From contig NZ_FMAH01000001.1 of the NCBI RefSeq assembly GCF_900094545.1, positions 1 through 64,000 of the forward strand: 64,000 nt of DNA, in the 5' to 3' direction. Position numbers and translations under genes: made by a program. Origin of the DNA: Martinezella miluonensis. GTDB taxonomy: Bacteria; Pseudomonadota; Alphaproteobacteria; Rhizobiales; Rhizobiaceae. Shown one piece after another: positions 18,622 to 29,419 of this stretch. Numbering within the stretch: position 1 is the first letter of the stretch; the number at the start of each line of letters is the position of its first letter. The notes beneath the pieces were generated by a model that was not told the origin of the DNA, did no database searches, and worked only from the letters and a program-made list of their open reading frames with translations.

Positions 18622-19104
18622 TCCTGCATTTCCTGCCACTGTTGGACGATCTGTCGTCAACGAGAGCATCATTCCGTCGAAACCCGTCACATCGCCCAGA
18701 AAAACCGATCGCGATTTTCCAGAAGGCATCAGAGCCGAATCATTATTTACCGCGACACAAACACATCCCGGTGAAGGCAGGGCGGGAGAACGCACCCGGT
18801 ATTGGTTTTCACGTCGGCAATCGTACCAGCATAAGCACTGCGGACACGATCTACGAACCATGAACCGATTGTTCCGTCCCTCGAACTCTGCAAGTTCCAA
18901 GAACTTGCGAAATACATAAATCGAGGGCCGATTCGCGCCAGTTAAACGGCTACGACATATAGTCACACTATTTGTAGGTCGATTCTTTCTACCCAGCAAC
19001 GTATATCCGCTGAAATTCCATCTTACGAACACGTCAAATTACTTGATCGCGGCTAACTGGCCACAGTGAAGCCCGTAACTTGGCTGACGGCGGAGGACAG
19101 CAGC
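18622..19104. promoter_or_regulatory. Long intergenic region upstream of visN
   Basis: About 480 bases without a credible gene. It should carry the visNR promoter and upstream control sites. The stretch around 18900-19060 is AT-richer than its surroundings. No specific operator could be assigned. Confidence 0.5.
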
Positions 19105-19141
19105 CCAAAAATGCAAACGACCGGGATCTCTCCCGGTCGTT
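19105..19141 (-). terminator. Rho-independent terminator of fliF
   Basis: A perfect 11-bp stem AACGACCGGGA / TCCCGGTCGTT (19116-19126 with 19131-19141) with a 4-nt loop. On the minus strand it is followed by TGCATTTTTG. It starts 3 nt beyond the fliF stop. Confidence 0.85.
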
Positions 19142-19144
19142 CCG

Positions 19145-20824
19145 TCAGGCAGCCTGGTCGACGGCCCATTTTCTAAGGATTTTTGCGGCGCGCTCTTCGC
19201 TGATTTCCACCATACGCGACAGGCGGCGTTCGGGCCCTTCCTTGACGCGGCGGTTGAAGGTGCCGGCGTCGTCGCCCATGGTCAGCAGATCGTCGGTACT
19301 GTCGAAGCCGAAGTCCGAGCCGAAGCCGTCCATGAGCGCGGCACCGGGACCGCCCACGGCGGGAGCGAAGTCCGGCAATTCCAGGCCGGCCGCCTCCGGC
19401 AGGGCCGTGGCACCAGCCGCGCCGCCACCAAGCGAGCGGATCAGCGGACGGAAGCCCATCCAGACGATCAGGAAGGCAACCGCAACGAAGGCCAGCGAAT
19501 TGATGATGCCCGCGAGGTTACGGCTCAGCATGTCCATGATGCTGAAGCTTGAAGAGGTGTCTTCGAGCAGCTGATTGTCGAGGAAGTTCATCGCATTGAC
19601 GGTGACGACGTCGCCACGAGTCTGATCGACGCCTGCAGCCGTTGCAACGATCTTCTGCATTTCGGCGATATAGGCATCGACCTTCGCCTGGTCGGCGCCT
19701 TCGCCGAGCATCTGGGCGATGCGGCCCCTGTTGACCACCACGGCTACGGAGAGCTTTTCGATCTTGTAGCTGTTGCGGGTTGTCGCCGTCGTCTTGCTGT
19801 TGATTTCGTAGTTGGTCTGCTCTTCGCGCTTGTCGGACTGATCGTTCGACGTCGGCGAGTTGCCGCCGGATTTCGGAGCCGCCTGCGGGATATTCTGTTC
19901 CACGGTCGCGGCCGTATCAGGCTGGCTCTGCTGCGACTTCTGCGCTTCCTTTACCGTGCGGACGGAACGCTCGACCTTCGATTCCGGATCGAAGGTGGTT
20001 TCCTTGACCTGCTGGCTGTCGGTATTGAGCTGTGCCGTTACGCTGGAACGGAAATTGTCCATGCCGAGGAACGGTGCGAGCGCCTTGTTGATGTTGCCTT
20101 CGATCTCGCCCTGCACGTTCTGCACGATGCCGAGATTACGGCTGAGCGCGCCGTTGCTGGGATCGTCGCCCGATGCGAGCAGCTGGCCGGTCGAATCGAG
20201 GATCGTAACGTCGTCGACCTCCAGGCCCGGAACGGCGGAGGCAACCAGATGACGGATGGCCGGCGCCGATTTGCGGGCCGCATCCGCACTGGCGCGGATC
20301 ATCACCGAGGCCGTCGGCTTCTGGTCCGCCCGGCGGAAATTGCCGACATCCTGCATGACGATGTGAACGCGTGCGGCGCTGATGCCTGCGATGGAAGTGA
20401 TGGTGCGGCCGATTTCGCCTTCGAGCGCGCGGACGCGGGTGACTTCCTGCATGAAGGAGGTCAGGCCGAGCGAACCGACATTGTCGAAGAGTTCGTAGCC
20501 GGCTTTGCCGCTGCTGGGCAGGCCGCGTTCGGCAAGCAGCGCACGAGCCTTGCCGGTCATCCCGGCCGGAACGGTCAGGCTCGTGCCGTCGGTACCAACC
20601 TGAAAATTGATCTTTGCTTCTGCGAGCGCAATGCTGATCTGATTGAGATCGGTCGCATCCAGGCCGACATAAAGTGTCTCCTGGGCGGGCTTGTTAACGT
20701 AAAGGGCCGCAAGAAGGACCATCACAATGGAAGCTGCGGCGACGCCACCCATAATCAGCAGGCGCGTTCTGCCCAGATTCTGGAGATTCCGGAATAGGGG
20801 AACTAATTGATTTAACAGATTCAT
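19145..20824 (-). CDS. fliF: Flagellar MS-ring protein FliF
   Basis: 559 aa. N-terminal membrane helix (about 24-45), YscJ-type ring-building region (TLYVGLDATDLNQISIALAEAKINFQV; SSGKAGYELFDNVGSLGLTSFMQEVTRVRALEGEIGRTI), a low-complexity S/Q/N linker, and a second helix (AGIINSLAFVAVAFLIVWMGF). The C-terminal FliG-binding tail is RRLSRMVEISEERAAKILRKWA. Base of the flagellum. Transcribed alone, between the che operon and a terminator, with visNR beyond. Confidence 0.97.
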   Translation of the reverse strand: MNLLNQLVPLFRNLQNLGRTRLLIMGGVAAASIVMVLLAALYVNKPAQETLYVGLDATDLNQISIALAEAKINFQVGTDGTSLTVPAGMTGKARALLAERGLPSSGKAGYELFDNVGSLGLTSFMQEVTRVRALEGEIGRTITSIAGISAARVHIVMQDVGNFRRADQKPTASVMIRASADAARKSAPAIRHLVASAVPGLEVDDVTILDSTGQLLASGDDPSNGALSRNLGIVQNVQGEIEGNINKALAPFLGMDNFRSSVTAQLNTDSQQVKETTFDPESKVERSVRTVKEAQKSQQSQPDTAATVEQNIPQAAPKSGGNSPTSNDQSDKREEQTNYEINSKTTATTRNSYKIEKLSVAVVVNRGRIAQMLGEGADQAKVDAYIAEMQKIVATAAGVDQTRGDVVTVNAMNFLDNQLLEDTSSSFSIMDMLSRNLAGIINSLAFVAVAFLIVWMGFRPLIRSLGGGAAGATALPEAAGLELPDFAPAVGGPGAALMDGFGSDFGFDSTDDLLTMGDDAGTFNRRVKEGPERRLSRMVEISEERAAKILRKWAVDQAA

Positions 20825-20989
20825 TCTGTTCTCGCACGATTCGTCAAAGACCTGATGGCTTTGTGCTCTGTAGCGAAAATAGAAATCGAAACTTGTGCGA
20901 GCGTTTCGTCCGGCCTTGCCAGAAGGAAAAAGCCGGGGAGAAACGGAGAGAATTATATAAGAAAAACAATATCCGTTGCGGATGCCCGA

Positions 20990-21379
20990 TCAGAAGAAAT
21001 CGAAGTCGCCGGCAGCCTTTGCCATGGGCTGGGGAAGGGAGTGAAAATTGCCGCCACTAAGCGCCTTCTGCATCTCGGTCAGCTTGACGAGGCTCAATGC
21101 CGCCGCGAGATCGACCGTCCATCCCTCCGGCATGGTGCCGGCAATGGTATCGATGAACTCGGCGATGCCGCGCGTTTTCTGCACCGCGAGGTCGATGCCC
21201 TGTATGACCTTCATCGTCCCGGGCGATTCCAGCACCTTGGCGCCGCCGACATCGAGCAGCTGCGGCTCGATGCGTTCGATCAGATAGGCGACGTCGTGCA
21301 ATTCGGAAACGATGCGCAGCAAGATAGCCGGAAGCATGTCCTCGTTGGCAGTCATTTCAGCGCGCTGGAAGGAAGTCAT
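20990..21379 (-). CDS. cheT: Chemotaxis protein CheT
   Basis: 129 aa from ATG 21379 (MTSFQRAEMTANEDML), with GAGG 7 nt upstream. Largely helical. It carries a D-x-x-x-Q motif (GIDLAVQKTRGIAEF), the catalytic signature of CheZ-type CheY phosphatases. S. meliloti CheT, encoded by the last gene of the same operon, has been described as acting in signal termination and adaptation. Here too it is the last che gene, 16 nt after cheD. Confidence 0.85.
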   Translation of the reverse strand: MTSFQRAEMTANEDMLPAILLRIVSELHDVAYLIERIEPQLLDVGGAKVLESPGTMKVIQGIDLAVQKTRGIAEFIDTIAGTMPEGWTVDLAAALSLVKLTEMQKALSGGNFHSLPQPMAKAAGDFDFF

Positions 21380-21395
21380 GCGGTTGCCTCGTTGA

Positions 21396-21950
21396 TCAGA
21401 AAAATTCGATCGTATTGTCGACCGGCTTCGGAGCGACGACCGGACGCTGTTCCAGCGCCACGGTCTTCTGCGTCTCCGCACCGGTTAGCGGGTATTGTCT
21501 GGCTCGTCCGGAGATCGGCCAATATTCGACCTTGCGCCCATGTTCGCCGCCGGTGCTGGAACCGACGACGGGGATGCCTTCGTCCTTCAAGAACTGCATG
21601 GCAAAGGCTGCATTCTGCTCGCCGACATTGGAGAAGGTAGCGATCGTCTTGGCACCGCCGAAGACTTTTGCCTCCAGCCGGTCGCGACGCGCACCCTTCT
21701 TCAGGAGGCCGTTGATCAGAAGTTCCATCAGGTGCACGCCGTATCGCGTCGCATCACCACCGCTCATCGGCGAGCTTGCCATTCCCGGAAGGAGGAAATG
21801 GTTCATGCCGCCGACGCCGGCGATCGGGTCGCGCAGGCAGGCCGCCACACAGGAACCAAGAATGGTGGTCAACACCACATCCGGATCGCTTAGAACCTTA
21901 TACTCGCCCTGGATGATGTGCACGCGACGGGCAGCACCCTCAACGATCAT
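21396..21950 (-). CDS. cheD: Chemoreceptor glutamine deamidase CheD
   Basis: 184 aa. Family motifs: [30 protein letters not shown] with the catalytic Cys region, and [10 protein letters not shown]. It deamidates receptor glutamines. The start overlaps the cheY2 stop by 4 nt. Confidence 0.96.
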   Translation of the reverse strand: MIVEGAARRVHIIQGEYKVLSDPDVVLTTILGSCVAACLRDPIAGVGGMNHFLLPGMASSPMSGGDATRYGVHLMELLINGLLKKGARRDRLEAKVFGGAKTIATFSNVGEQNAAFAMQFLKDEGIPVVGSSTGGEHGRKVEYWPISGRARQYPLTGAETQKTVALEQRPVVAPKPVDNTIEFF

Positions 21951-22336
21951 TTCAATGCTCCGAACACGGCCTCGATGGCTGCTTTCATCTTTTCAATGGT
22001 GAAGGGCTTCGCCAGAACATTGTTGGCCCCGAGCTGAGCCGCTTTCTGAACCAGCGCGCGGTCGCCCTGTGCCGTCAGGATGATGAAGGCGGCCTTCTTC
22101 GTCGTCGGATTGGTACGGACGGCCTGCAGCAGGCCGAGCCCATCCATCTTCGGCATGTTGAAGTCGGAAATGACCAGATGATGGGGCTGCTGCTCCATGA
22201 TCTTCATCCCCTGTTCACCGTCGCCGGCCGCCGTGATCTGCTTGAAGCCGAGCTGCGTCAGCGCATCGCTCAACAAGAGGCGGCTGGTGACCTGATCGTC
22301 GACGATCAGAACTTTGATTTTCTCCGCTAGAGACAT
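21947..22336 (-). CDS. cheY2: Response regulator CheY2
   Basis: 129 aa ([22 protein letters not shown]); the open frame upstream is a shadow of cheB. Single REC domain with acidic pair D14/D15, phospho-acceptor D58 ([12 protein letters not shown]), Thr in ILTAQG, and Lys in LAKPF. In S. meliloti the equivalent CheY2 is the main motor-binding regulator. Its ATG overlaps the cheB stop by one base (TAATG). Confidence 0.95.
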   Translation of the reverse strand: MSLAEKIKVLIVDDQVTSRLLLSDALTQLGFKQITAAGDGEQGMKIMEQQPHHLVISDFNMPKMDGLGLLQAVRTNPTTKKAAFIILTAQGDRALVQKAAQLGANNVLAKPFTIEKMKAAIEAVFGALK

Positions 22337-23379
22337 TATTCGCTCCCTTCCTTTCGGGCGGCTGTGATTTTCAGAATTTCCTCGCCAATGGCATTCAGCG
22401 GAAACTGTTGTTCGACGGCGCCGAGCTCGTGGGCGACCCTCGGCATACCGTAGACCACGCAGGTCTTCTCGTTCTGGCCGATGGTGCGCGCACCGGCGTG
22501 GCGCATCTTGAGGAGACCGGCGGCGCCGTCGCGCCCCATGCCGGTCAGGATTACGCCGACGGCGTTGCGGCCTGCCAGTTCGGCAACCGAATCGAAAAGC
22601 ACGTCGACGGAAGGGCGATGGCCGTTTACCGGCCCGCCGTCTACCAGACGGCAATGGGGTGCCGAAGCGTTGGCAACCCGCAGGTGCCTTTCGCCGCCGG
22701 GCGCCAGATAGATCTTGCCGATCGCCAATCGCGCACCATCAGTCGCCTCTTCCACGACAGGTGCGCAGAGGCGGTTCAGACGTTCGGCAAAGCTGCGCGT
22801 AAACGTCGGAGGCATATGCTGGGTGATGACCGTCGGCGGACAATTGGCCGGAAATTTCTGCAGCACATTGATCAACGCCTCGACGCCGCCGGTGGACGAA
22901 CCGATGGCAACGATCTTGCGACCGACGCGGAAATCGGCGACGGCCTGCACCGGCGCGCGTTGTGCGGCAGGCTTGACATATTGTCGCTGCGAACGGGCAG
23001 CAGCCTTAACCTTCTCCGCCAGGTCGCCGAAGGGATGCGGCTCGCTCGGCGAGGGTTTCCCGACGCAATCGAACGCACCGATTTCCAGGGCTGCGAGCGT
23101 CGCATCGGCGCCGCGATGCGTCAGGGTCGAAACCATGATGACCGGCATGGGCCGCAGCGTCATGATCTTTTCCAGAAATTCGAGGCCGTTCATGTTCGGC
23201 ATCTCGATATCGAGTGTGACGACATCCGGATTGAGAGCCTTGATTGCGGCGCGCGCCTCGAGCGCATCACCGGCCTGGCCGACGACGTCAACCTCGGGGT
23301 CGGAGCGTAGCACCGCAGTGATCAGGCCACGCATGGTCGGAGAATCGTCGACAACGAGAACACGGGCAGCGGCGCTCAT
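22336..23379 (-). CDS. cheB: Receptor methylesterase/response regulator CheB
   Basis: 347 aa. N-terminal REC domain with phospho-Asp at D57 ([16 protein letters not shown]); C-terminal methylesterase with nucleophile Ser in [12 protein letters not shown], His in [16 protein letters not shown], and Asp in [13 protein letters not shown]. It demethylates receptors when phosphorylated by CheA. Overlaps cheR by 4 nt and cheY2 by 1 nt. Confidence 0.98.
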   Translation of the reverse strand: MSAAARVLVVDDSPTMRGLITAVLRSDPEVDVVGQAGDALEARAAIKALNPDVVTLDIEMPNMNGLEFLEKIMTLRPMPVIMVSTLTHRGADATLAALEIGAFDCVGKPSPSEPHPFGDLAEKVKAAARSQRQYVKPAAQRAPVQAVADFRVGRKIVAIGSSTGGVEALINVLQKFPANCPPTVITQHMPPTFTRSFAERLNRLCAPVVEEATDGARLAIGKIYLAPGGERHLRVANASAPHCRLVDGGPVNGHRPSVDVLFDSVAELAGRNAVGVILTGMGRDGAAGLLKMRHAGARTIGQNEKTCVVYGMPRVAHELGAVEQQFPLNAIGEEILKITAARKEGSE

Positions 23380-24284
23380 GGTTTCCTCCCCGCGTTTTTG
23401 CCAAGATAGCGATAGGTCGTGATGCCGATGTTATCGAAGAGATGTTTCGATTCCCCAGCGACACGCTCGGAATGGCCGATATAGAGGTGGCCGCCCTCCT
23501 GCAACTGACCGGCGAAACGCGACCAGATCTTCACCTGCGTCGGTTCGTCGAAATAGATGACGACGTTGCGGCAGAAGATGACGTCGAAGGTGCCCTTGAA
23601 GGGCCACTGCGCCATCAAGTTCAGCTCGTTGAAGGTAATGAGCCGCTTGACGCGGTCATCGATCTGAAATTTGCGGCGCCCCTGAACATTGACTTCCTGG
23701 AACCATTGCTTGCGCATCGCGGGCGAGATCGTTTCCAGCGCTGCTTCGTCATAGGCGCCGGCACGGGCGAGACCGAGGATCTTCGGATCGATATCCGTCG
23801 CCAGGATCTTAAAATCGAGCTCCGCGACATTCGGCATGAGCGCCAGAACCGTCAGAGCGATCGAGTAAGGCTCCTGGCCGTCGGAGCAGGCGGCAGACCA
23901 GATCCGCACGCGGCCGCCGGCCTTGGCGCGTGCCAGCAGGCCCGGCAGGACCTCAGTGCGCAGATGATCGAAATGGTGGTTCTCGCGGAAGAAGCGGGTG
24001 AAGTTGGTCGTCAGATGCGACAGCATCTCGCGCCGCGCCGCACTTCCCGCCGGCGAAGAAACCAGCAGGCAATAATCGCGGAAGCCCGGCAGACCCAGCG
24101 CGCGAATATGCTTCGACAGCCGCGAATAGACCAGCGACGCCTTGCTTTCATTGAGGGAAATACCGGCATCCGCATAGATCATGGCGGCGATCTCGGCGAG
24201 ATCGCGCCGGGTCAGCGGATATTCACCGCTAGCCAGGACCTCGTCCGGCGATGCCTTGAGATCTATTGCTCCCATCACATTCAT
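23376..24284 (-). CDS. cheR: Receptor methyltransferase CheR
   Basis: 302 aa. N-terminal helical CheR domain ([29 protein letters not shown]), then a SAM-binding fold ([56 protein letters not shown]). Methylates receptor glutamates with SAM. ATG overlaps the cheW stop (ATGA); a second in-frame ATG lies three codons downstream. Confidence 0.97.
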   Translation of the reverse strand: MNVMGAIDLKASPDEVLASGEYPLTRRDLAEIAAMIYADAGISLNESKASLVYSRLSKHIRALGLPGFRDYCLLVSSPAGSAARREMLSHLTTNFTRFFRENHHFDHLRTEVLPGLLARAKAGGRVRIWSAACSDGQEPYSIALTVLALMPNVAELDFKILATDIDPKILGLARAGAYDEAALETISPAMRKQWFQEVNVQGRRKFQIDDRVKRLITFNELNLMAQWPFKGTFDVIFCRNVVIYFDEPTQVKIWSRFAGQLQEGGHLYIGHSERVAGESKHLFDNIGITTYRYLGKNAGRKP

Positions 24285-24748
24285 GCAGCTTCGCTTTCAC
24301 TCTCGGGGAACAGGGCTTCCAGTTCGATCAGGCAGATCATGCGGCGGTCGATGGCGACGATGCCGCGCGCGAACTGCCGTTCATGGTCGGACGAGACATC
24401 TGGCGTCGGCTGGACACTGTCATCGGTGATCGTCAGAATGTCCGAGACGGCATCGACGAGAAGGCCCACCACCTTGCGGTTGACCTGCGCCACAATGATC
24501 ACATGCCGCGCCGTCGGCTCCGCATTCTTCATGCCCAGCCGGCTCGAAAGATCGATGATCGGCAGTACGGCACCGCGCAAGTTGACGACGCCAAGCATAT
24601 AGGCAGGCGCATGCGGCATGACGGTTGCCGGCGTCCAGCCACGAATTTCCCGAACCGACATGATGTCGACGCAGAACTCCTGGTCGCCGATCCGAAAGGC
24701 GATCAGCTCCCGGGCCCCCTGGATCATGTTCTTGACGGCATGGGACAT
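24281..24748 (-). CDS. cheW: Chemotaxis coupling protein CheW
   Basis: 155 aa CheW domain ([58 protein letters not shown]). It couples receptors to CheA. Located 4 nt after cheA. Confidence 0.97.
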   Translation of the reverse strand: MSHAVKNMIQGARELIAFRIGDQEFCVDIMSVREIRGWTPATVMPHAPAYMLGVVNLRGAVLPIIDLSSRLGMKNAEPTARHVIIVAQVNRKVVGLLVDAVSDILTITDDSVQPTPDVSSDHERQFARGIVAIDRRMICLIELEALFPESESEAA

Positions 24749-24752
24749 CGAC

Positions 24753-27035
24753 TTACCCCGCCGCTGCGTAAGATATTTCAGGCTTCAGCGACTGGCCGCG
24801 CGAAGCGCCGACCACGGCATCGACATCGAGGATCAATGCGACGCGGCCATCGCCAAGGATGGTTGCAGCCGCAATGCCGGGCACATGCGTGTAGTTCGCT
24901 TCGAGGCTCTTGATGACGACCTGACGCTGCCCCTGGATGGCATCGACCATCAGCGCGCGCTGACCGCCGCCTTCGGATTCCACCAGCAGAGCGACGCCGT
25001 CGACCGGATTGGCCTGCGTGGCGCGGAAGTTCAGGATGCGACCGACATCGACCAGCGGGCAGAAGCTGTTGCGGATCGAGATCAGACGATGGTTTGCACC
25101 GAAGGAATGGATGGCGGATGCTTCCGGCTGCAGCGTTTCGACGATCGCCGTCAACGGTACGACCAGTGTCTGACCGGCAACCGTCACCACCATGCCGTCG
25201 AGGACGGCAAGCGTCAGCGGCAGGCTCATGGTGAAGACGGAGCCCTGCCCCGGTCTGGAGCTGATGTTGATGCGGCCGCCGAGTGCCTGGATCGAGCGCT
25301 TGACCACGTCCATACCGACGCCGCGGCCAGAAATGTCGGAGATCTTGTCGGCGGTCGAGAAGCCCGGCAGGAAGATCAGGTTGTCGACTTCCTCATCGGA
25401 AAGATTGGCGTCGGCTGCGATTAGGTCATTGTCGATGGCCTTCTGGCGCACCTTTTCGCGGTTGATGCCGGCGCCGTCGTCGGCAAGCTCGATCAGGATG
25501 CGGCCCGAACGGTGCTTTGCCGTCAGGCGAACAGTGCCTTCCGGATTCTTGCCGAGCGTCGCGCGCTTTTCCGGGGTTTCGATGCCGTGGTCGACGGCAT
25601 TGCGGATCATGTGGGTGAGCGGTTCGGCAAGCTTGTCGATGACAGTCTTGTCGACTTCGGTGTTCTCACCCTCGGTGATCAGGCGGATCGACTTGCCCGT
25701 CATGTCGGCGATTTCGCGGACGATGCGTGACATGCGCTGGAAGACCGGCTTCACCGGCTGAGCGCGGATCGCCATGACGCTGTCCTGGATCTCGCGGGTG
25801 AGCTGCTGCAGCTCTTCGAGACCCATGTTGATCGAGGACGCGCCATTGTTGTCATTCTCGATGACGCTCTGGGACAGCATCGCCTGGTTGATGACGAGCT
25901 CGCCGACCAGATTGATCAGCCGGTCGACACGATCGAGATCGACGCGAATGGTCTGGCCGACACCGGCTGCAGCGTTATTCTGCGCTGCTGCGGCGGCATT
26001 GGCGGCGGCGGCAGCCGCAAGGGCTGCCTCCTTCTTTTCGACGCGTGCGGCAACGGCGGCGAGCTGCGTGACGTTGCTGGCGGTTTCAGCTGCGGCAACG
26101 GCCGCAGCGGCATCGCTCTTCGGCCGCGGCACTTCCCCGATCGGCTCAGCCGCCGGCTCGGCGCGCTCCTCATCGAGGACGGAAAGATCGAAGGGCACAG
26201 GAACCATCGGCAGCTCTTCACCGCTTGAGGCACCGGCATCAGCTCCGACCGGCCGGACATCGAGCTCGCAATCCCATTCGGCAAACTCGAAGACAGTGCG
26301 GATGGCATCCTCGCCCTTGTCCGTCTTGATCGAGATCGTCCACTTGAAATAGGCCCCTTCCGGGTCGATTTCGGGAAGGCCCGGCAGCGCATCCACGTCG
26401 CAATAGACGCTCATCTCGCCCAGGCGCGCGAGATCGCGCAGCAGCAGCGTGGCGTCGTTGCCCTTGGCATAGAGATCGGAGCGCGGCTTGAAGCTGACTT
26501 CATATTCCGGCATGCCATTGGCGGATTGCTCGTCGGCGCCGAAATCGTCATCGAAGCTGAAGGGGATCGGCTGAAAACCGCTGTCATCCGTAGGGGCTGC
26601 GGCTGGCTTGGGAGCCGCCTCTGCGACGACCGCGACGGATGGTGCAGGAACATCGCCGTTCGCCAGTGCCTCCAGCTCCTTGACCAGCCCGCGGCTGCGC
26701 GCCTGATCGACACTGCCGCCGTCGCGGGCGGCGTTGGTCAGATCGGCCAGAACGTCGGCCGCCTTGAGCATCACCTTCAGGACGTCCTGGGTCGGCTCCA
26801 GCTTGTTGGATCGAACGCAATCGAGCGTCGTCTCGAAGACGTGAGCAAATGAGACCAGGTCGTCCAGACCGAAGGCTCCTGCCCCACCCTTGATGGAATG
26901 AACGGCGCGGAAGACGGCATTGACGGTTTCCGGATCCCGGTCGCCATCATTCATTTTCAGGAGACCGGATTCCAGTTCGGCGAGCTGCTCTTCGCACTCC
27001 TGGAAGAAAATCTCTTTGATTTCGTTCATATCCAT
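24753..27035 (-). CDS. cheA: Chemotaxis histidine kinase CheA
   Basis: 760 aa. P1 Hpt domain with phospho-His H46 ([15 protein letters not shown]); a long variable region; an Ala-rich linker around residues 310-355; P3 dimerisation; P4 kinase domain with N box [20 protein letters not shown] and [14 protein letters not shown]5 CheW-like domain. Autophosphorylates and feeds CheY1, CheY2 and CheB. Follows cheY1 by 16 nt. Confidence 0.98.
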   Translation of the reverse strand: MDMNEIKEIFFQECEEQLAELESGLLKMNDGDRDPETVNAVFRAVHSIKGGAGAFGLDDLVSFAHVFETTLDCVRSNKLEPTQDVLKVMLKAADVLADLTNAARDGGSVDQARSRGLVKELEALANGDVPAPSVAVVAEAAPKPAAAPTDDSGFQPIPFSFDDDFGADEQSANGMPEYEVSFKPRSDLYAKGNDATLLLRDLARLGEMSVYCDVDALPGLPEIDPEGAYFKWTISIKTDKGEDAIRTVFEFAEWDCELDVRPVGADAGASSGEELPMVPVPFDLSVLDEERAEPAAEPIGEVPRPKSDAAAAVAAAETASNVTQLAAVAARVEKKEAALAAAAAANAAAAAQNNAAAGVGQTIRVDLDRVDRLINLVGELVINQAMLSQSVIENDNNGASSINMGLEELQQLTREIQDSVMAIRAQPVKPVFQRMSRIVREIADMTGKSIRLITEGENTEVDKTVIDKLAEPLTHMIRNAVDHGIETPEKRATLGKNPEGTVRLTAKHRSGRILIELADDGAGINREKVRQKAIDNDLIAADANLSDEEVDNLIFLPGFSTADKISDISGRGVGMDVVKRSIQALGGRINISSRPGQGSVFTMSLPLTLAVLDGMVVTVAGQTLVVPLTAIVETLQPEASAIHSFGANHRLISIRNSFCPLVDVGRILNFRATQANPVDGVALLVESEGGGQRALMVDAIQGQRQVVIKSLEANYTHVPGIAAATILGDGRVALILDVDAVVGASRGQSLKPEISYAAAG

Positions 27036-27051
27036 AAGGGGCGGATCCTGT

Positions 27052-27417
27052 TTAAGCGGTTACGCGCTCGATGGCATCGATCAGCTTGGCGGGGTCGAAC
27101 GGCTTGACGATCCAGCCGGTCGCACCGGCCTGGCGGGCACGGTTCTTCTTTTCAGCGTCGCTCTCGGTCGTCAGGACGAGGATGGGAACGGCGCGATATC
27201 TGTCGTTCCGGCGCACACCCTCGATGAAGCCGAAGCCGTCGAGGCGCGGCATGTTGATATCGGTGACGATCACATCCGGATTGGCTTCTTCCAGAATTTC
27301 CAGACCTTCGACTCCGTCTTCAGCCTGAATAGTCTCGAAACCCGCATTATTGAGGGTGACAAGAAGCATGTTTCGAATGGTCCGCGAATCATCCACGGTC
27401 AGTACTTTTTTCTTCAT
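27052..27417 (-). CDS. cheY1: Response regulator CheY1
   Basis: 121 aa REC domain: D9/D10, phospho-acceptor D53 (VIVTDINMPRLDGFGF), T in VLTTES, and K in IVKPFD. In S. meliloti CheY1 acts as a phosphate sink for CheY2-P. The ATG overlaps the cheS stop by 4 nt. Confidence 0.95.
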   Translation of the reverse strand: MKKKVLTVDDSRTIRNMLLVTLNNAGFETIQAEDGVEGLEILEEANPDVIVTDINMPRLDGFGFIEGVRRNDRYRAVPILVLTTESDAEKKNRARQAGATGWIVKPFDPAKLIDAIERVTA

Positions 27418-27710
27418 TGCCGGATCTCCTTGGCAGGCAGGTGAGAGATATCCACCCCGATCATCTGCATCGTTTTCTGAAACGCGTCCGACACCTTGGA
27501 GAAGGTGAAGGACAGCTTGTCCTCATCCCAGGTCTTGGCAGCAGCCATGATGACCTGCATGCACAGGGCCCCAATCCTTTCGACGCCGGACGCATCGATC
27601 ACGACATTGCTGCCGCGCATCCCCATCAACTTGCCGCGAAGCGTCGAGGCCTCGTTGAGGTCCAGCACCGCAGCCAGACTGATTGTCTTTTCGCCTTTCC
27701 TGCTACGCAT
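27414..27710 (-). CDS. cheS: STAS-domain chemotaxis protein CheS
   Basis: 98 aa. STAS-like fold (KTISLAAVLDLNEASTLRGKLMGMRGSNVVIDASGVERIGALCMQVIMAAAKTW). The anti-sigma-antagonist phospho-serine position (usually D-S-S-G) reads R-I-G-A, so regulation by serine phosphorylation is not expected. In S. meliloti CheS binds CheA and speeds CheY1 dephosphorylation. Second gene of the operon and coupled to cheY1. Confidence 0.88.
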   Translation of the reverse strand: MRSRKGEKTISLAAVLDLNEASTLRGKLMGMRGSNVVIDASGVERIGALCMQVIMAAAKTWDEDKLSFTFSKVSDAFQKTMQMIGVDISHLPAKEIRQ

Positions 27711-27772
27711 CGCTTCATTCCTTGTTGTCTGAAATCGGACCCGCCGGCCCGAATGCGCAAAAAACTGTAAAA

Positions 27773-29419
27773 TCAGTAGGCATTCCGTTCGCCTCCCATT
27801 GCGGCCCTGCGAAGCGGGAAGCCGAAATCGGCCATCTCGTCCTCATCCCGCCCAACGTTGAATTCGTCGCGGGCGGGAAGCTGTCGCTGCTGAGCGGCCT
27901 TCACCGGTGCCGGAGCGGCCGCATGGCGCCGCTCGCGCTCGATGCGAAACTCGCGGATGGTGCGGCCAAGCTCGACAACAACGGTTTGGAGGTGATCGGC
28001 GCCTTCCTGCGAACGATCGGCCAGGCCTTCGTCTGCGGCAGCGCGCGTGCTGAAATCGCCAATATCCGTCGAGAGCGAATGCAGTCCGGCCACTTGCACG
28101 TCGCTCGCCGCTGCGATCCCGGAGATGGCTTCATTGATGTCGGTCACCTGGCGGACGATGCTGCCGATCGCATCCTGCGTGCGGCCGACCATCTGCACGC
28201 CCGCATCGACCTGGGCCTTCGTGCCCGTCACCAGAACCTTGATTTCGCGGGCGGCATCGGCGGAACGCTGCGCAAGGGCGCGAACCTCCTGCGCAACGAC
28301 GGCAAAGCCGCGGCCGCTATCGCCGGCGCGGGCGGCTTCGATACCGGCATTCAAGGCCAGAAGATTGGTCTGGAAGGCGATTTCATCGATGACGCCGATG
28401 ATCTGGCCGATCTTTTCGGCCGAGGTCTCGATATCGGCCATGGCCGATATCGCCTGCCCGACGATCCGGCCGCTGTCTTCCGCAGCCGTACGCGTCGATA
28501 CCGCCGCGCGTTCAGCCGAGCGCGTATTGGCGGCATTGCCGCGCACCTGATCGGCAAGCTCGGCAAGCTGGCGCGCCGAGGCTGCGAGGCCCTGCGACTG
28601 TTCGGCCGAATTTTCCGCGAGGGATTTCGAAAAGCGGGAAATGCTTTCGCTTGTCGCCTCCGCCGTCTGCACGCCGCCAGCCAGAGCCGAAAACTGCTGC
28701 TGGATGTCCGCCAGCGCCGCATTCAAAACTTCCGCGACTTCCGCATAAGCCTCGGGACAATCGGTCGGCATCCGGGTCGTCAGATCGCGATCGGCAAGAC
28801 CATTGGCGACCTCGGCGATGAAGGCGGTCGCCTCGGCACGATCTGCAGCCCGTTGCTCAACCAGCATGCGCTGATGGCCGACCCGCATTTCGTTGAAACG
28901 CAGGGACACGGCGATTTCGACATCGACCATGACAAGGCGAACGACTGATGTGACCAGCTCGCTCAATTCGCGGGCACGGCGCTTGGCTCCGGGCAGGATG
29001 GCGCGACCGCCCAACTCTTCGACGAGACCGGTAAGAATATGCTCCAGCATGACGCCATGGCCGGCAACGTGCCAGCGCGGGTCGAGCCCCATCTTGCTCT
29101 CACTGTCGGATAAAACCTTGACGCGCTCTGCATAGAGGCTGTCGAAGCGGGCATCCGTCAGCACATCCCAATGCGAGGACTGCAGATCCTGGAGCCGTTC
29201 GAGCTGGCTTTCGCTGGTGAAATTGCGCGCGGCGTCGGGAAAGGCCTGGAACCGGCGGAAGAGATCGCGCAGGCCGGCTTTGAGATGGGCCTCGAGCATC
29301 GGCCGGTTGCGGCGCAGCGTCTCGCATTGTCCGGCATCGAGACCAGCAAAACGCAAGCGGTCGCGAAGGCTGCCAGCCTGCGCCCTACCTGCCTGATCTG
29401 ACGGCGAATCCTGCGCCAA
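27773..29419 (-). CDS. icpA: Soluble globin-coupled methyl-accepting chemotaxis protein (McpE/IcpA)
   Basis: 548 aa without membrane helices. N-terminal protoglobin-like sensor (about 20-180), a HAMP-like segment, then a receptor signalling domain with hairpin tip [50 protein letters not shown]. There is no C-terminal NWETF-type CheR tether. In the sensor, the position of the haem-ligating His in H-x-x-x-G-L-x-P-x-W appears to be Glu107 ([10 protein letters not shown]). First gene of the che operon, as icpA is in S. meliloti. Confidence 0.93.
   Translation of the reverse strand: MAQDSPSDQAGRAQAGSLRDRLRFAGLDAGQCETLRRNRPMLEAHLKAGLRDLFRRFQAFPDAARNFTSESQLERLQDLQSSHWDVLTDARFDSLYAERVKVLSDSESKMGLDPRWHVAGHGVMLEHILTGLVEELGGRAILPGAKRRARELSELVTSVVRLVMVDVEIAVSLRFNEMRVGHQRMLVEQRAADRAEATAFIAEVANGLADRDLTTRMPTDCPEAYAEVAEVLNAALADIQQQFSALAGGVQTAEATSESISRFSKSLAENSAEQSQGLAASARQLAELADQVRGNAANTRSAERAAVSTRTAAEDSGRIVGQAISAMADIETSAEKIGQIIGVIDEIAFQTNLLALNAGIEAARAGDSGRGFAVVAQEVRALAQRSADAAREIKVLVTGTKAQVDAGVQMVGRTQDAIGSIVRQVTDINEAISGIAAASDVQVAGLHSLSTDIGDFSTRAAADEGLADRSQEGADHLQTVVVELGRTIREFRIERERRHAAAPAPVKAAQQRQLPARDEFNVGRDEDEMADFGFPLRRAAMGGERNAY

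Noticed and set aside
18622..19032. N-terminal extension of visN in an open frame to 19032
   Set aside because: The extension is Arg/Cys-rich, unlike VisN, and a good ribosome site precedes the ATG at 18621.
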